From Gammaproteobacteria bacterium (GTDB lineage: Bacteria > Pseudomonadota > Gammaproteobacteria > HTCC5015): a stretch of 64,000 nucleotides of DNA. The notes under the pieces were generated by a model. That model saw only the letters and a list, made by a program, of their open reading frames with translations, was not told where the DNA came from and did not search any database. This document shows, one piece after another, positions 16,184 through 25,696 of the stretch; the first letter of the stretch is position 1; every line of letters begins with the position of its first letter. The position numbers were made by a program, and so were the translations under genes. Location of the stretch: positions 62,001 to 126,000 of the forward strand of contig JACDDA010000005.1 of the NCBI GenBank assembly GCA_013817245.1, read 5' to 3'.

Positions 16184-17494
16184 ATGTCAAAAATTGGTTT
16201 TGTTAGTTTAGGTTGTCCAAAAGCGCTAGTAGATTCTGAGCGCATTCTGTCGCAGTTACGTGCGGAAGGTTATGACATGTCGGCATCATATGATGGTGCT
16301 GATTTAGTCATTGTGAATACCTGTGGTTTTATTGATGAAGCGAAAGCCGAATCATTGGATGCGATTGGCGAAGCTTTAGCCGCAAATGGCAAAGTGATTG
16401 TGACCGGTTGCTTGGGCGCTAAAGAAAGTGAGATTCGTGAAGTACATCCGAATGTGTTAAGTGTGACGGGCCCGCATGCTTACGAAGCGGTGGTGGCGGA
16501 AGTGCATAAACATTTACCACCTAAACACGATGCGCGTTTTGATTTAATCCCACCGCAAGGGATTAAATTAACGCCTAGACATTATGCTTATTTAAAAATT
16601 TCTGAAGGTTGTAATCATCGGTGTTCATTTTGCATTATCCCTTCCATGCGTGGCGATTTAGTGAGTCGACCTATCGGTGATGTGTTAGATGAAGCCGAAC
16701 GTTTAGTGAAGGCTGGCGTACAAGAGTTATTAGTTATTTCGCAAGATACCAGTGCGTATGGCGTTGATACCAAATATAGAACGGGTTTTTGGCAAGGTCG
16801 GCCGGTGAAAACGCGCATGACGGAAATGTGTGAAGCCTTAGGTTCTTTAGGCGCGTGGGTGCGCCTGCATTATGTCTATCCTTATCCGCATGTGGATGAG
16901 GTTATTCCATTAATGGCGGCGGGAAAAATATTACCTTATTTAGATATTCCGTTTCAGCATGCGAGTCCGCGCATATTAAAAGCTATGAAGCGTCCTGCAC
17001 ATGCAGAAAATACGTTGGCGCGTATTCAAAAATGGCGTGCAGTATGTCCAGAGTTGGTCATCCGGAGTACGTTTATTGTTGGTTTTCCTGGTGAAACCGA
17101 AGATGAATTTCAAGAATTATTGACATGGTTGCAAGCAGCGCAATTAGATCGCGTGGGTTGTTTTAAATATTCGCCGGTTGAGGGCGCTACTGCCAATGAT
17201 TTAGCCGATCATGTACCCGATGATATTAAAGAAGAACGCTGGCAGCGTTTTATGGCGTTACAACAAACGATTAGTGCGCAGCGCTTACAGTTGCGTGTCG
17301 GTCAAGTGATGGACGTGTTGATTGATGAAATTGATGCAGAAGAAGGTGTAGCAATAGGGCGCAGTTATGCTGATGCTCCAGAAATTGATGGGCAAGTGAT
17401 CGTTACTTTAAATGCCAAAATAAAAGTCGGTGAAAAAATTAAAGTGTTGATTGAAGAAGCCTCGGAATACGATTTGTTCGGTAGTGTTGTTTAA
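16184..17494 (+). CDS. rimO: Ribosomal protein S12 methylthiotransferase RimO
   Basis: A 436-residue radical SAM methylthiotransferase. The N-terminal UPF0004 domain holds the first cluster cysteines in [19 protein letters not shown] and VTGCLG. The radical SAM domain has the CxxxCxxC motif in [17 protein letters not shown], and the C-terminal TRAM domain ends at [11 protein letters not shown]. RimO adds a methylthio group to the conserved Asp of ribosomal protein S12. Length and motif spacing are those of the family. Confidence 0.97.
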   Translation: MSKIGFVSLGCPKALVDSERILSQLRAEGYDMSASYDGADLVIVNTCGFIDEAKAESLDAIGEALAANGKVIVTGCLGAKESEIREVHPNVLSVTGPHAYEAVVAEVHKHLPPKHDARFDLIPPQGIKLTPRHYAYLKISEGCNHRCSFCIIPSMRGDLVSRPIGDVLDEAERLVKAGVQELLVISQDTSAYGVDTKYRTGFWQGRPVKTRMTEMCEALGSLGAWVRLHYVYPYPHVDEVIPLMAAGKILPYLDIPFQHASPRILKAMKRPAHAENTLARIQKWRAVCPELVIRSTFIVGFPGETEDEFQELLTWLQAAQLDRVGCFKYSPVEGATANDLADHVPDDIKEERWQRFMALQQTISAQRLQLRVGQVMDVLIDEIDAEEGVAIGRSYADAPEIDGQVIVTLNAKIKVGEKIKVLIEEASEYDLFGSVV

Positions 17495-17518
17495 TTTTTA
17501 TTTTATAAGGGAGCTAGT

Positions 17519-17962
17519 ATGTTTAAAGTGTTGTCGAGTTTGTTATTAATGGCGTTGTTGACGGGTTGTGCTACTACTTCAACGTATATGCGTTTGCCTG
17601 AAAATGCGGTAGTGCGTTTAGGTGCGGACAGTTCGAAAACGTATTCTGGAATTCGGATTGATAAGCGTCCGTTTGGCTGGGGTCAGATTTCGGGTATTCC
17701 TTATCAAGTTGAACAAAATAATGTGGTTATTAGTGAAGGTAAATTAAAAGCTCGTTTTCGTAAGAAAGCAGTGATTTGGCCGCCGGTTGCTTTTACTTAT
17801 TGGCCGGTGAGTTTCGGCTGGGATTGTTATGATTTAACCAATGCAACGGTTGAAGCGTGTACATCTGAAGATAAAAAAGAAATTAAGCGCGTTATTCGTG
17901 AGCAACGTGCTGCTAAGAAAAATAAAAGCGACCCTGTTAAAGAAGAGCCTAAAGACAATTAA
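17519..17962 (+). CDS. Small lipoprotein of unknown function
   Basis: A 147-residue protein with a bacterial lipoprotein signal: short charged N-terminus, hydrophobic stretch and lipobox LLTGC with Cys17 as lipidation site. The mature part has Trp-rich segments (KAVIWPPVAFTYWPVSFGWDC) and a highly charged Lys/Glu-rich C-terminus. No domain is recognised. A good AAGGGAG ribosome-binding site precedes the start. It lies between rimO and the SRP RNA gene. Confidence 0.78.
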   Translation: MFKVLSSLLLMALLTGCATTSTYMRLPENAVVRLGADSSKTYSGIRIDKRPFGWGQISGIPYQVEQNNVVISEGKLKARFRKKAVIWPPVAFTYWPVSFGWDCYDLTNATVEACTSEDKKEIKRVIREQRAAKKNKSDPVKEEPKDN

Positions 17963-18002
17963 GCTAGTGCGCTGAAGGCTGTGAGTTGTTGCAGCCCTCG
18001 CG

Positions 18003-18008
18003 TATAAT
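18003..18008 (+). promoter_or_regulatory. -10 element of the SRP RNA gene
   Basis: A perfect TATAAT sits about 15 bases before the 5' end of the SRP RNA, the expected distance. A matching -35 hexamer is not obvious. Confidence 0.6.
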
Positions 18009-18022
18009 CCCGCGTTCGTTAT

Positions 18023-18127
18023 GGTTCAAACCGGTTCCTTCGCGACGTGAATCTGTGAACTCCGCCAGGCCCGGAAGGGAGCAACGGTAGCAGGCTAGCG
18101 GGCGCCGAAGTGCGGCTGGTTTGGGCC
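18023..18127 (+). ncRNA. ffs: Bacterial small signal recognition particle RNA (4.5S RNA)
   Basis: The conserved apical domain is visible: CAGGCCCGGAAGGGAGCA, with the GGAA tetraloop and the asymmetric internal loop that binds Ffh. The ends pair: GGTTCAAACC at 18023-18032 with GGTTTGGGCC at 18118-18127, giving a hairpin of about 105 nt, the size of small bacterial SRP RNA. The exact ends are estimated from the pairing. With Ffh it targets nascent inner-membrane proteins to FtsY. Confidence 0.93.
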
Positions 18128-18147
18128 ACCCCAATTTGGAGTGAAGT

Positions 18148-18534
18148 ATGTCGCGTCAAAATTTTAGTTCGGGTTCTGCCTGGGAGCCGATTATTGGTTA
18201 TTCACGCGCTGTTAAAGCCGGTGATTATTTGCATGTGTCGGGTACCACCGCAACCGGCCCTGACGGTAAATTAGTTGGCATTGGTGATCTGGGTGCGCAA
18301 ACACGTCAATGTTTATTGAATATTCAAACAGCGATGGAAAAAGCGGGCGTAAGCTTGTCTCAAGTCGTACGAACGCGCATTTATTTGACTGATATTAGTC
18401 AATGGGAAGCGGCCGGTCGTGCACATGGTGAATTTTTCGGCGAGATTCGTCCCGCAACGGCCATGGTTGAGGTTAGTCGCTTGATTGATGCTGATATGTT
18501 GGTGGAAATTGAGTTAGACGCCTATTTAGGTTGA
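18148..18534 (+). CDS. RidA (YjgF/YER057c/UK114) family protein
   Basis: A 128-residue member of the RidA superfamily, with the strand pattern [17 protein letters not shown], the conserved [24 protein letters not shown], and the C-terminal [12 protein letters not shown]. The Arg near the active cleft of true enamine deaminases is present in the RPA segment. This sequence resembles the broader Rid subfamilies more than E. coli RidA, so deamination of 2-aminoacrylate is possible but not assured. Starts 20 bases after the SRP RNA with a TTGGAG ribosome-binding sequence. Confidence 0.87.
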   Translation: MSRQNFSSGSAWEPIIGYSRAVKAGDYLHVSGTTATGPDGKLVGIGDLGAQTRQCLLNIQTAMEKAGVSLSQVVRTRIYLTDISQWEAAGRAHGEFFGEIRPATAMVEVSRLIDADMLVEIELDAYLG

Positions 18535-18576
18535 GCATAGATATAATGACCTTCTTTAGGACGCATTGAGTCACCC

Positions 18577-20226
18577 ATGTCATATCAGGTATTAGCTCGC
18601 AAGTGGCGACCCAAAATCTTTGCCGATATGGTAGGGCAGGAGCACGTCTTACGGGCATTGATTAATGCCTTAGATCAGCAACGTTTGCATCAAGCTTATT
18701 TATTTACGGGTACACGAGGTGTTGGTAAAACCACCATTGCGCGTATTTTAGCCAAAGCACTGAATTGCGAAGCAGGCGTTAGTTCCGTACCTTGTGGTGT
18801 TTGCTCCGCATGTCGTGAAATTGATGAAGGTCGGTTTATTGATTTAATTGAAATTGATGCTGCCTCGCGCACCAAAGTCGAAGACACACGCGAAATTTTG
18901 GATAACGTCCAATATTCTCCTACACGCGGTCGTTATAAAGTTTATTTGATCGACGAAGTTCACATGTTATCTACGCACAGCTTTAATGCTTTGTTGAAAA
19001 CATTAGAAGAACCACCGCCACATGTAAAATTTTTATTAGCGACAACCGATCCGCAAAATTTGCCAGCCACTATTTTGTCGCGTTGTTTACAATTTAGTTT
19101 GAAGCGCATGCCGATTGAGCAAATTGTGCAACAGTTAAATAAAATTCTCGGCCACGAAAATATTCAGTGTGAAACAGCGGCTGCACACTATATTGCTAAA
19201 GCCGCCGATGGCTCAATGCGTGATGCCTTGAGTTTGTTGGATCAAGCGATTGCCTATGGTCAAGGTGCAGTAACCGCAGACGATGTCATCGCGATGTTAG
19301 GTTTGGTTGCACGTGATCATGTCTATGGTTTGTTAGATAGTTTAGTGGCCGCAAATGCCTCTGACCTGTTGGCACGAGTGGCGAAGTTAAATGAAAATGC
19401 GCCTGACTATGCGGTGGTGTTAGATGAATTGGCATTAGTGCTACAACAAGTTGCGATTGCGCAATTTGCTCCGGATGCGATTGATCCGGAAATGGTTGAT
19501 GAAACGCGCGTGCGCGCCCTAGCCGCTAATTTGTCGAAAGAAGATGTGCAACTGTATTATCAAATTGCTTTGATGGGTAAGCGCGATTTAAATCTCTCGG
19601 CCGATTTTCGGCGTGGTTTTGAAATGACGTTGTTACGGATGCTGGCGTTTCGTCCCGCCGATGCTGAGCTTGTCGTAAAAAAAAAGTTAACTGAAACAAC
19701 TGTTCGCGAAATACCCAAACCTTTGCCACTGGCGGCGACACCCACATCAACGCCGGTTATAGCTGTACCCATCGCGCCTCCTATTATTAATGCTGCTCCT
19801 GTTATTAATCCTATTGCGATGAGTGAACCAGAACCACCATTACCGGCGATTGAGTGGACACAGCTAGCGCCATTGTTGGGTTTGCGCGGATTTTTGTCTG
19901 AGCTGGCTTTGAATAGTCAATTGCAAGAACAAAAAAATGATATCTGGTTGTTGGCGTTGTCACCCGCGTATGCGCAATTAAATACCAAAGAAAATATTGA
20001 AAAACTCGCTCATTCAGTGAGTCAATATTTAGCACGCGCTATTAAATTAAATGTAGTACTGGCAAAACCCACTGAAGAAACGCCCGCGATGGCAGCGCAA
20101 CGCAGTATTGATGCGCGTCAACAGCAAGCCGTTGAGCAGTTGTCAAACGATCCAGTAGTGCAAGGTTTGCAAGAAAAATTTGGTGCGCGTTTACAAGTCG
20201 ATAGCGTTAAACCCTTAGATAGTTAA
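18577..20226 (+). CDS. dnaX: DNA polymerase III subunits gamma and tau
   Basis: A 549-residue clamp-loader subunit. Walker A is GTRGVGKTT (45-53), the zinc-binding Cys are at 64, 73, 76 and 79, Walker B is DEVHMLS, and sensor 1 lies around LLATTDPQNLP. Domain III ends near residue 365. A run of nine A then encodes three Lys, and a Pro-rich linker and tau-type C-terminal domain follow. The run is followed by stops in both other frames, so slippage would yield a gamma-like product of about 370 residues. The gene is shorter than E. coli dnaX (643). It leads the dnaX-ybaB-recR cluster. Confidence 0.96.
   Translation: MSYQVLARKWRPKIFADMVGQEHVLRALINALDQQRLHQAYLFTGTRGVGKTTIARILAKALNCEAGVSSVPCGVCSACREIDEGRFIDLIEIDAASRTKVEDTREILDNVQYSPTRGRYKVYLIDEVHMLSTHSFNALLKTLEEPPPHVKFLLATTDPQNLPATILSRCLQFSLKRMPIEQIVQQLNKILGHENIQCETAAAHYIAKAADGSMRDALSLLDQAIAYGQGAVTADDVIAMLGLVARDHVYGLLDSLVAANASDLLARVAKLNENAPDYAVVLDELALVLQQVAIAQFAPDAIDPEMVDETRVRALAANLSKEDVQLYYQIALMGKRDLNLSADFRRGFEMTLLRMLAFRPADAELVVKKKLTETTVREIPKPLPLAATPTSTPVIAVPIAPPIINAAPVINPIAMSEPEPPLPAIEWTQLAPLLGLRGFLSELALNSQLQEQKNDIWLLALSPAYAQLNTKENIEKLAHSVSQYLARAIKLNVVLAKPTEETPAMAAQRSIDARQQQAVEQLSNDPVVQGLQEKFGARLQVDSVKPLDS
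19677..19694 (+). other. Putative slippage site producing the gamma form of DnaX
   Basis: Nine consecutive A (19677-19685) followed by G. In the -1 frame the next codons are GTT, AAC, TGA; in the +1 frame AGT, TAA. Either slip ends translation at once, right after the ATPase and collar domains. Thermus dnaX uses an A9 run for transcriptional slippage, while E. coli uses an A6G ribosomal frameshift. Confidence 0.65.
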
Positions 20227-20247
20227 CAGTTTAATAAAGGAGTCATT

Positions 20248-20580
20248 ATGAAAGGTGGTATTGGTAATTTGATGCAAGCTGCACAAAAAATGCAGGAACA
20301 AATGAAAAAAACCCAAGCGGAATTGGCGAATGTAGAAGTAGAAGGCCAAGCGGGTGGTGGTTTAGTTAAAGTAGTTGTGACCTGCGCTAACGAAGTACGT
20401 CGTGTGGTGTTGGATGCTAGCGCTATCACGAGTGCGGCGGATGATAAAGAGTTGTTAGAAGATTTAATTGCGGCTGCTGTTAATGATGCACTTAGTAAAG
20501 CACAAGCGACATCGCAGCAAAAAATGTCAGGCTTGACAGCAGGTTTGAACTTGCCTGCTGGCATGAAACTGCCATTTTAA
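20248..20580 (+). CDS. ybaB: YbaB/EbfC nucleoid-associated protein
   Basis: A 110-residue DNA-binding protein of the YbaB/EbfC family. The helical N-terminus [20 protein letters not shown] and the central [21 protein letters not shown] are characteristic. It binds DNA as a dimer and lies between dnaX and recR in nearly all gammaproteobacteria, as here: 21 bases after dnaX and 14 before recR. A strong AAAGGAG ribosome-binding site precedes the start. Confidence 0.96.
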   Translation: MKGGIGNLMQAAQKMQEQMKKTQAELANVEVEGQAGGGLVKVVVTCANEVRRVVLDASAITSAADDKELLEDLIAAAVNDALSKAQATSQQKMSGLTAGLNLPAGMKLPF

Positions 20581-20594
20581 ATTTGTAGCTGTTG

Positions 20595-21191
20595 ATGAAT
20601 TATTCACCCTTACTAGAAAAACTGATTCAAGCTTTGCGGGTCCTGCCTGGCGTAGGACAAAAATCAGCGCAGCGTATGGCGTTCCATTTGTTGGAGCGCG
20701 ATCGTGACGGCGCACGTCAATTAGCGAATGCTTTGCAGGAAGCTATGGATGGCATTGGTCACTGTGAAATTTGTCGAACCTTCAGTGAAGTTGCGACGTG
20801 TAGTATTTGTGCTGATCGGCGGCGTGATCATTCAGTTTTATGTGTAGTAGAAACGCCGGCGGATGTGTTGGCCTTGGAACAAGTGGCAGGTTATAACGGT
20901 TTGTATTTTGTTTTGATGGGACGTTTGTCGCCTTTAGACGGCGTCGGGCCGAGTGCACTAGGCTTAGATAAATTACAAATGCGTTTGGCGCAAGGCGAAG
21001 TGCGTGAAGTTATTTTAGCAACCGGTGCTACTGTAGAAGGTGAAGCGACTGCGCATTATGTTGCAGATGTGTGCCGCGAAAATAAAGTGCGCGTGACGCG
21101 GATTGCGCACGGCGTGCCGTTAGGTGGTGAATTAGAATTTGTCGATGGTGGTACCTTGTCGCATGCATTTAAGGCGCGAACCTTATTGTAA
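20595..21191 (+). CDS. recR: Recombination mediator RecR
   Basis: A 198-residue RecR. The start was set at ATG 20595; the adjacent TTG one codon earlier is less likely. It has the helix-hairpin-helix [20 protein letters not shown], the zinc finger [16 protein letters not shown], and the Toprim domain with [13 protein letters not shown] and the final [18 protein letters not shown]. RecR works with RecF and RecO (recO is at 36.1 kb here) to load RecA on SSB-coated gaps. Confidence 0.97.
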   Translation: MNYSPLLEKLIQALRVLPGVGQKSAQRMAFHLLERDRDGARQLANALQEAMDGIGHCEICRTFSEVATCSICADRRRDHSVLCVVETPADVLALEQVAGYNGLYFVLMGRLSPLDGVGPSALGLDKLQMRLAQGEVREVILATGATVEGEATAHYVADVCRENKVRVTRIAHGVPLGGELEFVDGGTLSHAFKARTLL

Positions 21192-21262
21192 TGCTAAAAA
21201 CGCATGCCATTCTGCTGCGAGTTTTATATTCATTACCGTATCGTTGGCTTAGGAGATTTTTT

Positions 21263-21616
21263 ATGAATACTGAACAAGACACTATTTTTGATAAAATTAT
21301 TCGCCGTGAAATTCCCGCCGATATTGTTTATGAAGATGTTGATGTATTAGCGTTTAAAGATGTAGCACCTAAAGCGCCGATACATATTCTCATAATTCCC
21401 AAAAAACGAATTCCGACAATTAATGATATTAAAGTGGAAGATGCTACTTTGTTGGGTAAATTATTTCTGACGGCCCAAAAAATTGCCGCAGAACAAGGTA
21501 TAAGTGAAAGTGGTTATAGAGTAGTCATGAATTGTAATGCCGATGCAGGTCAAACCGTGTTCCATATTCATTTGCATCTATTAGGTGGGCGTCAGTTAGC
21601 ATGGCCGCCGGGTTAA
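21263..21616 (+). CDS. hinT: HIT family purine nucleotide phosphoramidase HinT
   Basis: A 117-residue histidine-triad protein. Start chosen at ATG 21263, after the TAGGAGA ribosome-binding sequence; in-frame codons before it give no family similarity. The protein begins with TIFDKIIRREIPADIVYED and ends with the triad HIHLHLLGGRQLAWPPG. HinT hydrolyses AMP-lysine and related phosphoramidates. It is separated from recR by 71 bases. Confidence 0.94.
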   Translation: MNTEQDTIFDKIIRREIPADIVYEDVDVLAFKDVAPKAPIHILIIPKKRIPTINDIKVEDATLLGKLFLTAQKIAAEQGISESGYRVVMNCNADAGQTVFHIHLHLLGGRQLAWPPG

Positions 21617-21632
21617 GTATCTCGATTAAATA

Positions 21633-22520
21633 TCAGGGGTTTTGATTTTCTTTGATTAAAGCGCAGTAGTGCTCCCAACGCGTCATTGAAATATTTCCTT
21701 GCTTGACAGCAGTTTGTACGCCGCAGCCGGGTTCATTAATATGTCGACAATTATTAAACCGGCACGGTTCTGTCACATTATTAAATTCAATAAATGCTTG
21801 GCGTATTTGTTCAGCCGTAAGATGTCCGACAGAAAACTCACGAACACCAGGCGAATCAATAATTTCGCCATTGCAGTCAGGGCTGGCGGCCACATGATAA
21901 AGCGTAGTAGTGGTGGTTGTGTGATTGCCAAGACCTGCGGTTGAAATGGCTTTGGTTTGTATATCGCGATCGGGCAATAAATAATTAATGAGTGATGACT
22001 TTCCAACGCCCGATTGTCCTACTAAAATACTGGTGTTGTTATTTAAGTGCTGTAGTAAATCGTTTACGCCGTTCGGTTTTTTAGTATTCGTGTAAATAAC
22101 AGGATAACCCAGCTCGGTATATTCTTTTGTTAGCAGCGCAATATTTTCAGGTCTTGCTAAATCATCTTTGTTAAATACCAAAATCGATTTCATCTGATGC
22201 GTATGCGCATAAATAAGATAGGTGTTAATGAGTAAATGACTAGGTGCAGGTTGGCTGGCCGCGACAATAATAAGTTGATCTATGTTAGCGGCGATAGGTT
22301 TGAGTTGATGTCGGCGATCTAGTCTTGCCAGTTCGCCGCGCCTTGCTAAACGCGCAGTGATAACGTGAGTGCCGTCGTGTTGTTGCTCGAATTCTACCCA
22401 GTCGCCGCAGATAATGAGTCCAAAGCTGCGTTTAGTTTTGCACATTATTAATTGTGCTTCGTGCGTTTCTATCAGCAGATTATTGCCATGACTAGTTATG
22501 ACGCGTGCGCGCGTGGTCAT
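21633..22520 (-). CDS. rsgA: Ribosome small-subunit-dependent GTPase RsgA
   Basis: A 295-residue circularly permuted GTPase. The start is taken at ATG 22520 (MTTRARV), giving the usual OB-fold onset; a longer reading from 22583 would overlap the upstream gene. The order G4 (FNKDDL), then G1 (GQSGVGKSSL), then G3 (DSPG) shows the permutation. The C-terminal zinc knuckle has Cys, Cys, His and Cys in CRFNNCRHINEPGCGV. RsgA checks 30S subunit maturation. It lies 22 bases downstream of the pterin dehydratase fusion gene. Its ribosome-binding site is weak. Confidence 0.95.
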   Translation of the reverse strand: MTTRARVITSHGNNLLIETHEAQLIMCKTKRSFGLIICGDWVEFEQQHDGTHVITARLARRGELARLDRRHQLKPIAANIDQLIIVAASQPAPSHLLINTYLIYAHTHQMKSILVFNKDDLARPENIALLTKEYTELGYPVIYTNTKKPNGVNDLLQHLNNNTSILVGQSGVGKSSLINYLLPDRDIQTKAISTAGLGNHTTTTTTLYHVAASPDCNGEIIDSPGVREFSVGHLTAEQIRQAFIEFNNVTEPCRFNNCRHINEPGCGVQTAVKQGNISMTRWEHYCALIKENQNP

Positions 22521-22542
22521 CGATGACTGGTGCAACAAAGGA

Positions 22543-24906
22543 TTAATGAGAAGAGGGATTTCTGGAGGAATCACGAAAATCATTCACTAACATGACGAGC
22601 GTGTCATCTGCTTCAATTTCTGGATCAGCATTTACACTCGCGTCGTCTACAAGCGTGCGAATGGGTGTGTTGAATTCCGCTTTTAAAATGGCAATACGTT
22701 CTTCGGGTGGAATAATTAATGTGTCCATTAATCCAGGATTTTCGGATTCTGCTGGCGCAGTAGATACAGGCATTAAATCTGCAGCTGATAAAATCATTGT
22801 GCGATTTAATAATGCATCTAGCTCATCGTTTAATTCTTCGTTTAAGGTGTCGTCATTGTTCAAGGTCTCATCATTGTCATCGGTTTCCATGATGGGTTCT
22901 ATTTCGGATGGCGCAGCGGGTACGACTACGGGTGCAGCAGCCGGCGTATTTTTTTTCGTTTTAGCTGCAGGTGTTATAGGCAGTGGCGCTGGGGTGGGCG
23001 CAGGCGGCGACGCTAAAGAAGCTTCGCGTGATTCATTCGGTGGAATAACCAGCGTTTTTATAAAGTCATCGACCGCATTAGTCGTTGCGGGCGAGGGTTT
23101 TTTAGGCGTTTGTGCATCTAAAATTACCGGCGCCATCACTAAGGTTGGTTCAGCTTTAGAATCTTCGGCAGTGTTGTCTAGCGTATTTTCCAATACATCT
23201 TGCGGCGCAGTCACTTTAGCTGTCGGATGCGTCGGTTCATTTGCCGGTGATTGATGGCGTGGAATTAAACTTTGCTGATCTTCCCAACGATTGTTGTTAA
23301 TACGTCCGACAATATTGGATGACGCATTCTTGTTTTCCGTGTTGTTGCGGGTTTGTTCTAATAAATTGGTTTCTGATGTGAGTAGTTTCTTATGCAGTGA
23401 CGTCACATTGCTGACGAGATTTGCCATATTGTTTTTAGCATTAATAGCGCTACTTAAATCAGGAAATGCGCTCGCTTGAATAATAGGCTCAGCGTGTTTT
23501 ATAGGCGCGACGGGTTTAGCGGTAACCGCTGCTTTAGTCGGCGCCGCGATGGTTGGTTTGTTGTTTATGGACGGCGATTTCTTTTCAATGCGCGCAATGC
23601 TTTCAGCTGCTTTGGATAATTCATCAATCGCATGCAATAACTTGTCGGGAATGATTTTAGGTGCAGCAGCAGTGAGCGGCTTATTATCTTCGTCTGGCGC
23701 TAAAATAGCGCGGGTGATGTCTTCAACAGGTTTCGCTGAAACCGACATTAATTCTGCTGCTGGCAATGTTACCGTCGTTTCTGCAGTCATCGCCGTGTCC
23801 ACCGCAGGCATGATGATGGTATGCGGAATAGTTTTGGCAGTAGGTTCTTCTATTGCTAAAGGTGGCGGCGCAATTTCAATTTCTTCTGTTTCGAGTTCTT
23901 CTGCTTCTACTACCGAGTTATGTAAATCTGTGGGTAAGGCATAGGTTTCAGATTCTTGATACGGGGCTGCCGCTTCTAGCGTGATGGATTCTGCTACTTC
24001 ACCAAAATAGGGTGGTGGGTTTATATAAGTGCTGGGTGGCGTAATTAAATTGGAATCTTCAAACGGCCAATTTAATTCTAGAGATGTCGTGTTATCTAAT
24101 TTCGGCAAGGTGCGTTCATTCGCGTCCACGCGATCAGCGCGTAATGCATCCATATTTTCGAACTGTACATAACCACTAGACGTGACGATGGGTGCGGGAG
24201 CCCAGTTAGATGTAATGTCGTCTAACAAACTAGGATCTAATAATGGCGATGAGTCATGGGATTTCGTTGTTGAATGTGCCCGCGAATTGTTGTTGACAGT
24301 GAATGCGCCGCTAATATTATTTAGGAAATCGCTATTTAAATCAGTGTAAGGTTTTGCGCCCCATAATTCACCGCCACGAGGTTTTTCGCGCGGCAAAGGT
24401 TCATCTTCATAAATAGGACGAGCAAACAATGGATGTGTTGCACGCGTGACCTGATCGTCTTCATTGTCTGTGTTTGATTGTTGACGAGTAGCGGCTGCAT
24501 TTTGGGCGAAGCTCGAGGTGCTTAAGTCGGGCGTATCTAAGACGAGATTACCGTGTGCTTCACCGTAATGTTGGCTGGCGGTAACGTCAACTTTTGCGGC
24601 GCAAATAAAATCATTTAAGCTCAAGCCATTAATATCGTGCGTGCTAAAACGAATCGTGCAGCGATCGAATTGGGTGCTAATGTCGGGATGATGATCTTCG
24701 CGATTAGCGATCCAGGCGACGGCATTTACGAATTCGATAGTTTCGTGAAAACTTTTAAAATGAAAAGTGCGCTGAATGTGGGTGTGTTCGTTATCAACTT
24801 CCCAATCAGTGTGGAGTTTTTGCATGAGACTGCGCGCAACGGCCGCGCTTAAAGGTCGCGTGCCTTTACGAATGGGTTCGCAGTGATGGGCTGTCAACTT
24901 ACTCAT
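22543..24906 (-). CDS. Pterin-4a-carbinolamine dehydratase domain with very long disordered repeat tail
   Basis: A 787-residue protein. Start chosen at ATG 24906, after a GGAG sequence and just before the dehydratase similarity; an ATG at 24981 would add 25 residues. Residues about 1-110 match pterin-4a-carbinolamine dehydratase, including the catalytic DHHPD (71-75), the following Phe and THD, and LNDFICAAKVD. Normal family proteins stop there, near 110-120 residues. The remaining 670 residues are rich in Ala, Pro, Thr, Ser, Glu and Asp with no domain I recognise. They carry repeated short motifs such as LPAAELMSVS / LSAADLMPVS and TLVIPPNE / TLIIPPEE. It is in one open frame without stops and probably shares a transcript with rsgA. 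Confidence 0.8.
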   Translation of the reverse strand: MSKLTAHHCEPIRKGTRPLSAAVARSLMQKLHTDWEVDNEHTHIQRTFHFKSFHETIEFVNAVAWIANREDHHPDISTQFDRCTIRFSTHDINGLSLNDFICAAKVDVTASQHYGEAHGNLVLDTPDLSTSSFAQNAAATRQQSNTDNEDDQVTRATHPLFARPIYEDEPLPREKPRGGELWGAKPYTDLNSDFLNNISGAFTVNNNSRAHSTTKSHDSSPLLDPSLLDDITSNWAPAPIVTSSGYVQFENMDALRADRVDANERTLPKLDNTTSLELNWPFEDSNLITPPSTYINPPPYFGEVAESITLEAAAPYQESETYALPTDLHNSVVEAEELETEEIEIAPPPLAIEEPTAKTIPHTIIMPAVDTAMTAETTVTLPAAELMSVSAKPVEDITRAILAPDEDNKPLTAAAPKIIPDKLLHAIDELSKAAESIARIEKKSPSINNKPTIAAPTKAAVTAKPVAPIKHAEPIIQASAFPDLSSAINAKNNMANLVSNVTSLHKKLLTSETNLLEQTRNNTENKNASSNIVGRINNNRWEDQQSLIPRHQSPANEPTHPTAKVTAPQDVLENTLDNTAEDSKAEPTLVMAPVILDAQTPKKPSPATTNAVDDFIKTLVIPPNESREASLASPPAPTPAPLPITPAAKTKKNTPAAAPVVVPAAPSEIEPIMETDDNDETLNNDDTLNEELNDELDALLNRTMILSAADLMPVSTAPAESENPGLMDTLIIPPEERIAILKAEFNTPIRTLVDDASVNADPEIEADDTLVMLVNDFRDSSRNPSSH

Positions 24907-25150
24907 TACCGACAATCTCCAGAAATTCCGTTTGTTTGGTTCGGTTGTGGTGGAGCTCCTGTTGAGATACTCCTTTTTCATCGAGTCAGCTGCTAAGATG
25001 CCTTGGCAAGAGAAAATCAGTTTTGCCTAAAAGGGTGCTGCTGAGCGCTTTAACACCGTTAGCAAAAAAGCATGAGTTTCAATAAAATCCTAGACTTAGC
25101 TAAACCTTTTAAAGTTTAGTCCACGTTTTGTCAAAAGGCACGCGTTAATT

Positions 25151-25696
25151 ATGAGCAAAAACCCCGAGAATTTAATCTGGATTGATTTGGAAATGACGGG
25201 GTTAGATACGCAACTCGATTTCATCATTGAGATTGCGACTATCGTGACGGATAAAGAATTGAATATTTTGGCGGAAGGCCCGATGTTGGCGATTCATCAA
25301 AGCGATGCGGTATTAGCCGGCATGGATGCGTGGAATACTCGTCAACATAATCAGTCGGGTTTGGTGACGCGGATAGTCAGTAGTCACATTAATGAGGCAC
25401 TGGCCGAACAACAAACGCTAGCTTTTTTGGCGGATTATGTGGGTAAAGGTTTGTCGCCTATGTGTGGCAACAGCATTTGCCAAGATCGGCGTTTCTTGGC
25501 GCGCGTGATGCCGAGTTTGGAAAGTTATTTTAGTTATCGCAACTTAGATGTGAGCACCATCAAAGAGTTAACGAAACGCTGGGCACCGACGGTGTCTGCG
25601 GGTTTTGAGAAAAAAGGCAGTCATTTGGCGCTGGATGATATTCGAGAATCTATTGAAGAATTGCGTTATTACCGTCAGCAGGTCTTCAAGATTTAG
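25151..25696 (+). CDS. orn: Oligoribonuclease
   Basis: A 181-residue DEDDh 3'-5' exoribonuclease. ExoI is [12 protein letters not shown], Exo II has [12 protein letters not shown], and Exo III has [18 protein letters not shown] with the conserved His. Orn degrades dinucleotides and very short RNAs and is essential in many gammaproteobacteria. It overlaps the convergent rhodanese gene by 11 bases at the 3' end. It is divergent from the pterin dehydratase fusion gene across 244 bases. Confidence 0.97.
   Translation: MSKNPENLIWIDLEMTGLDTQLDFIIEIATIVTDKELNILAEGPMLAIHQSDAVLAGMDAWNTRQHNQSGLVTRIVSSHINEALAEQQTLAFLADYVGKGLSPMCGNSICQDRRFLARVMPSLESYFSYRNLDVSTIKELTKRWAPTVSAGFEKKGSHLALDDIRESIEELRYYRQQVFKI

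Noticed and set aside
22592-23254. A 220-codon Ser/Ala/Val-rich frame on the + strand
   Set aside because: It is the antisense shadow of the low-complexity tail of the pterin dehydratase fusion gene.
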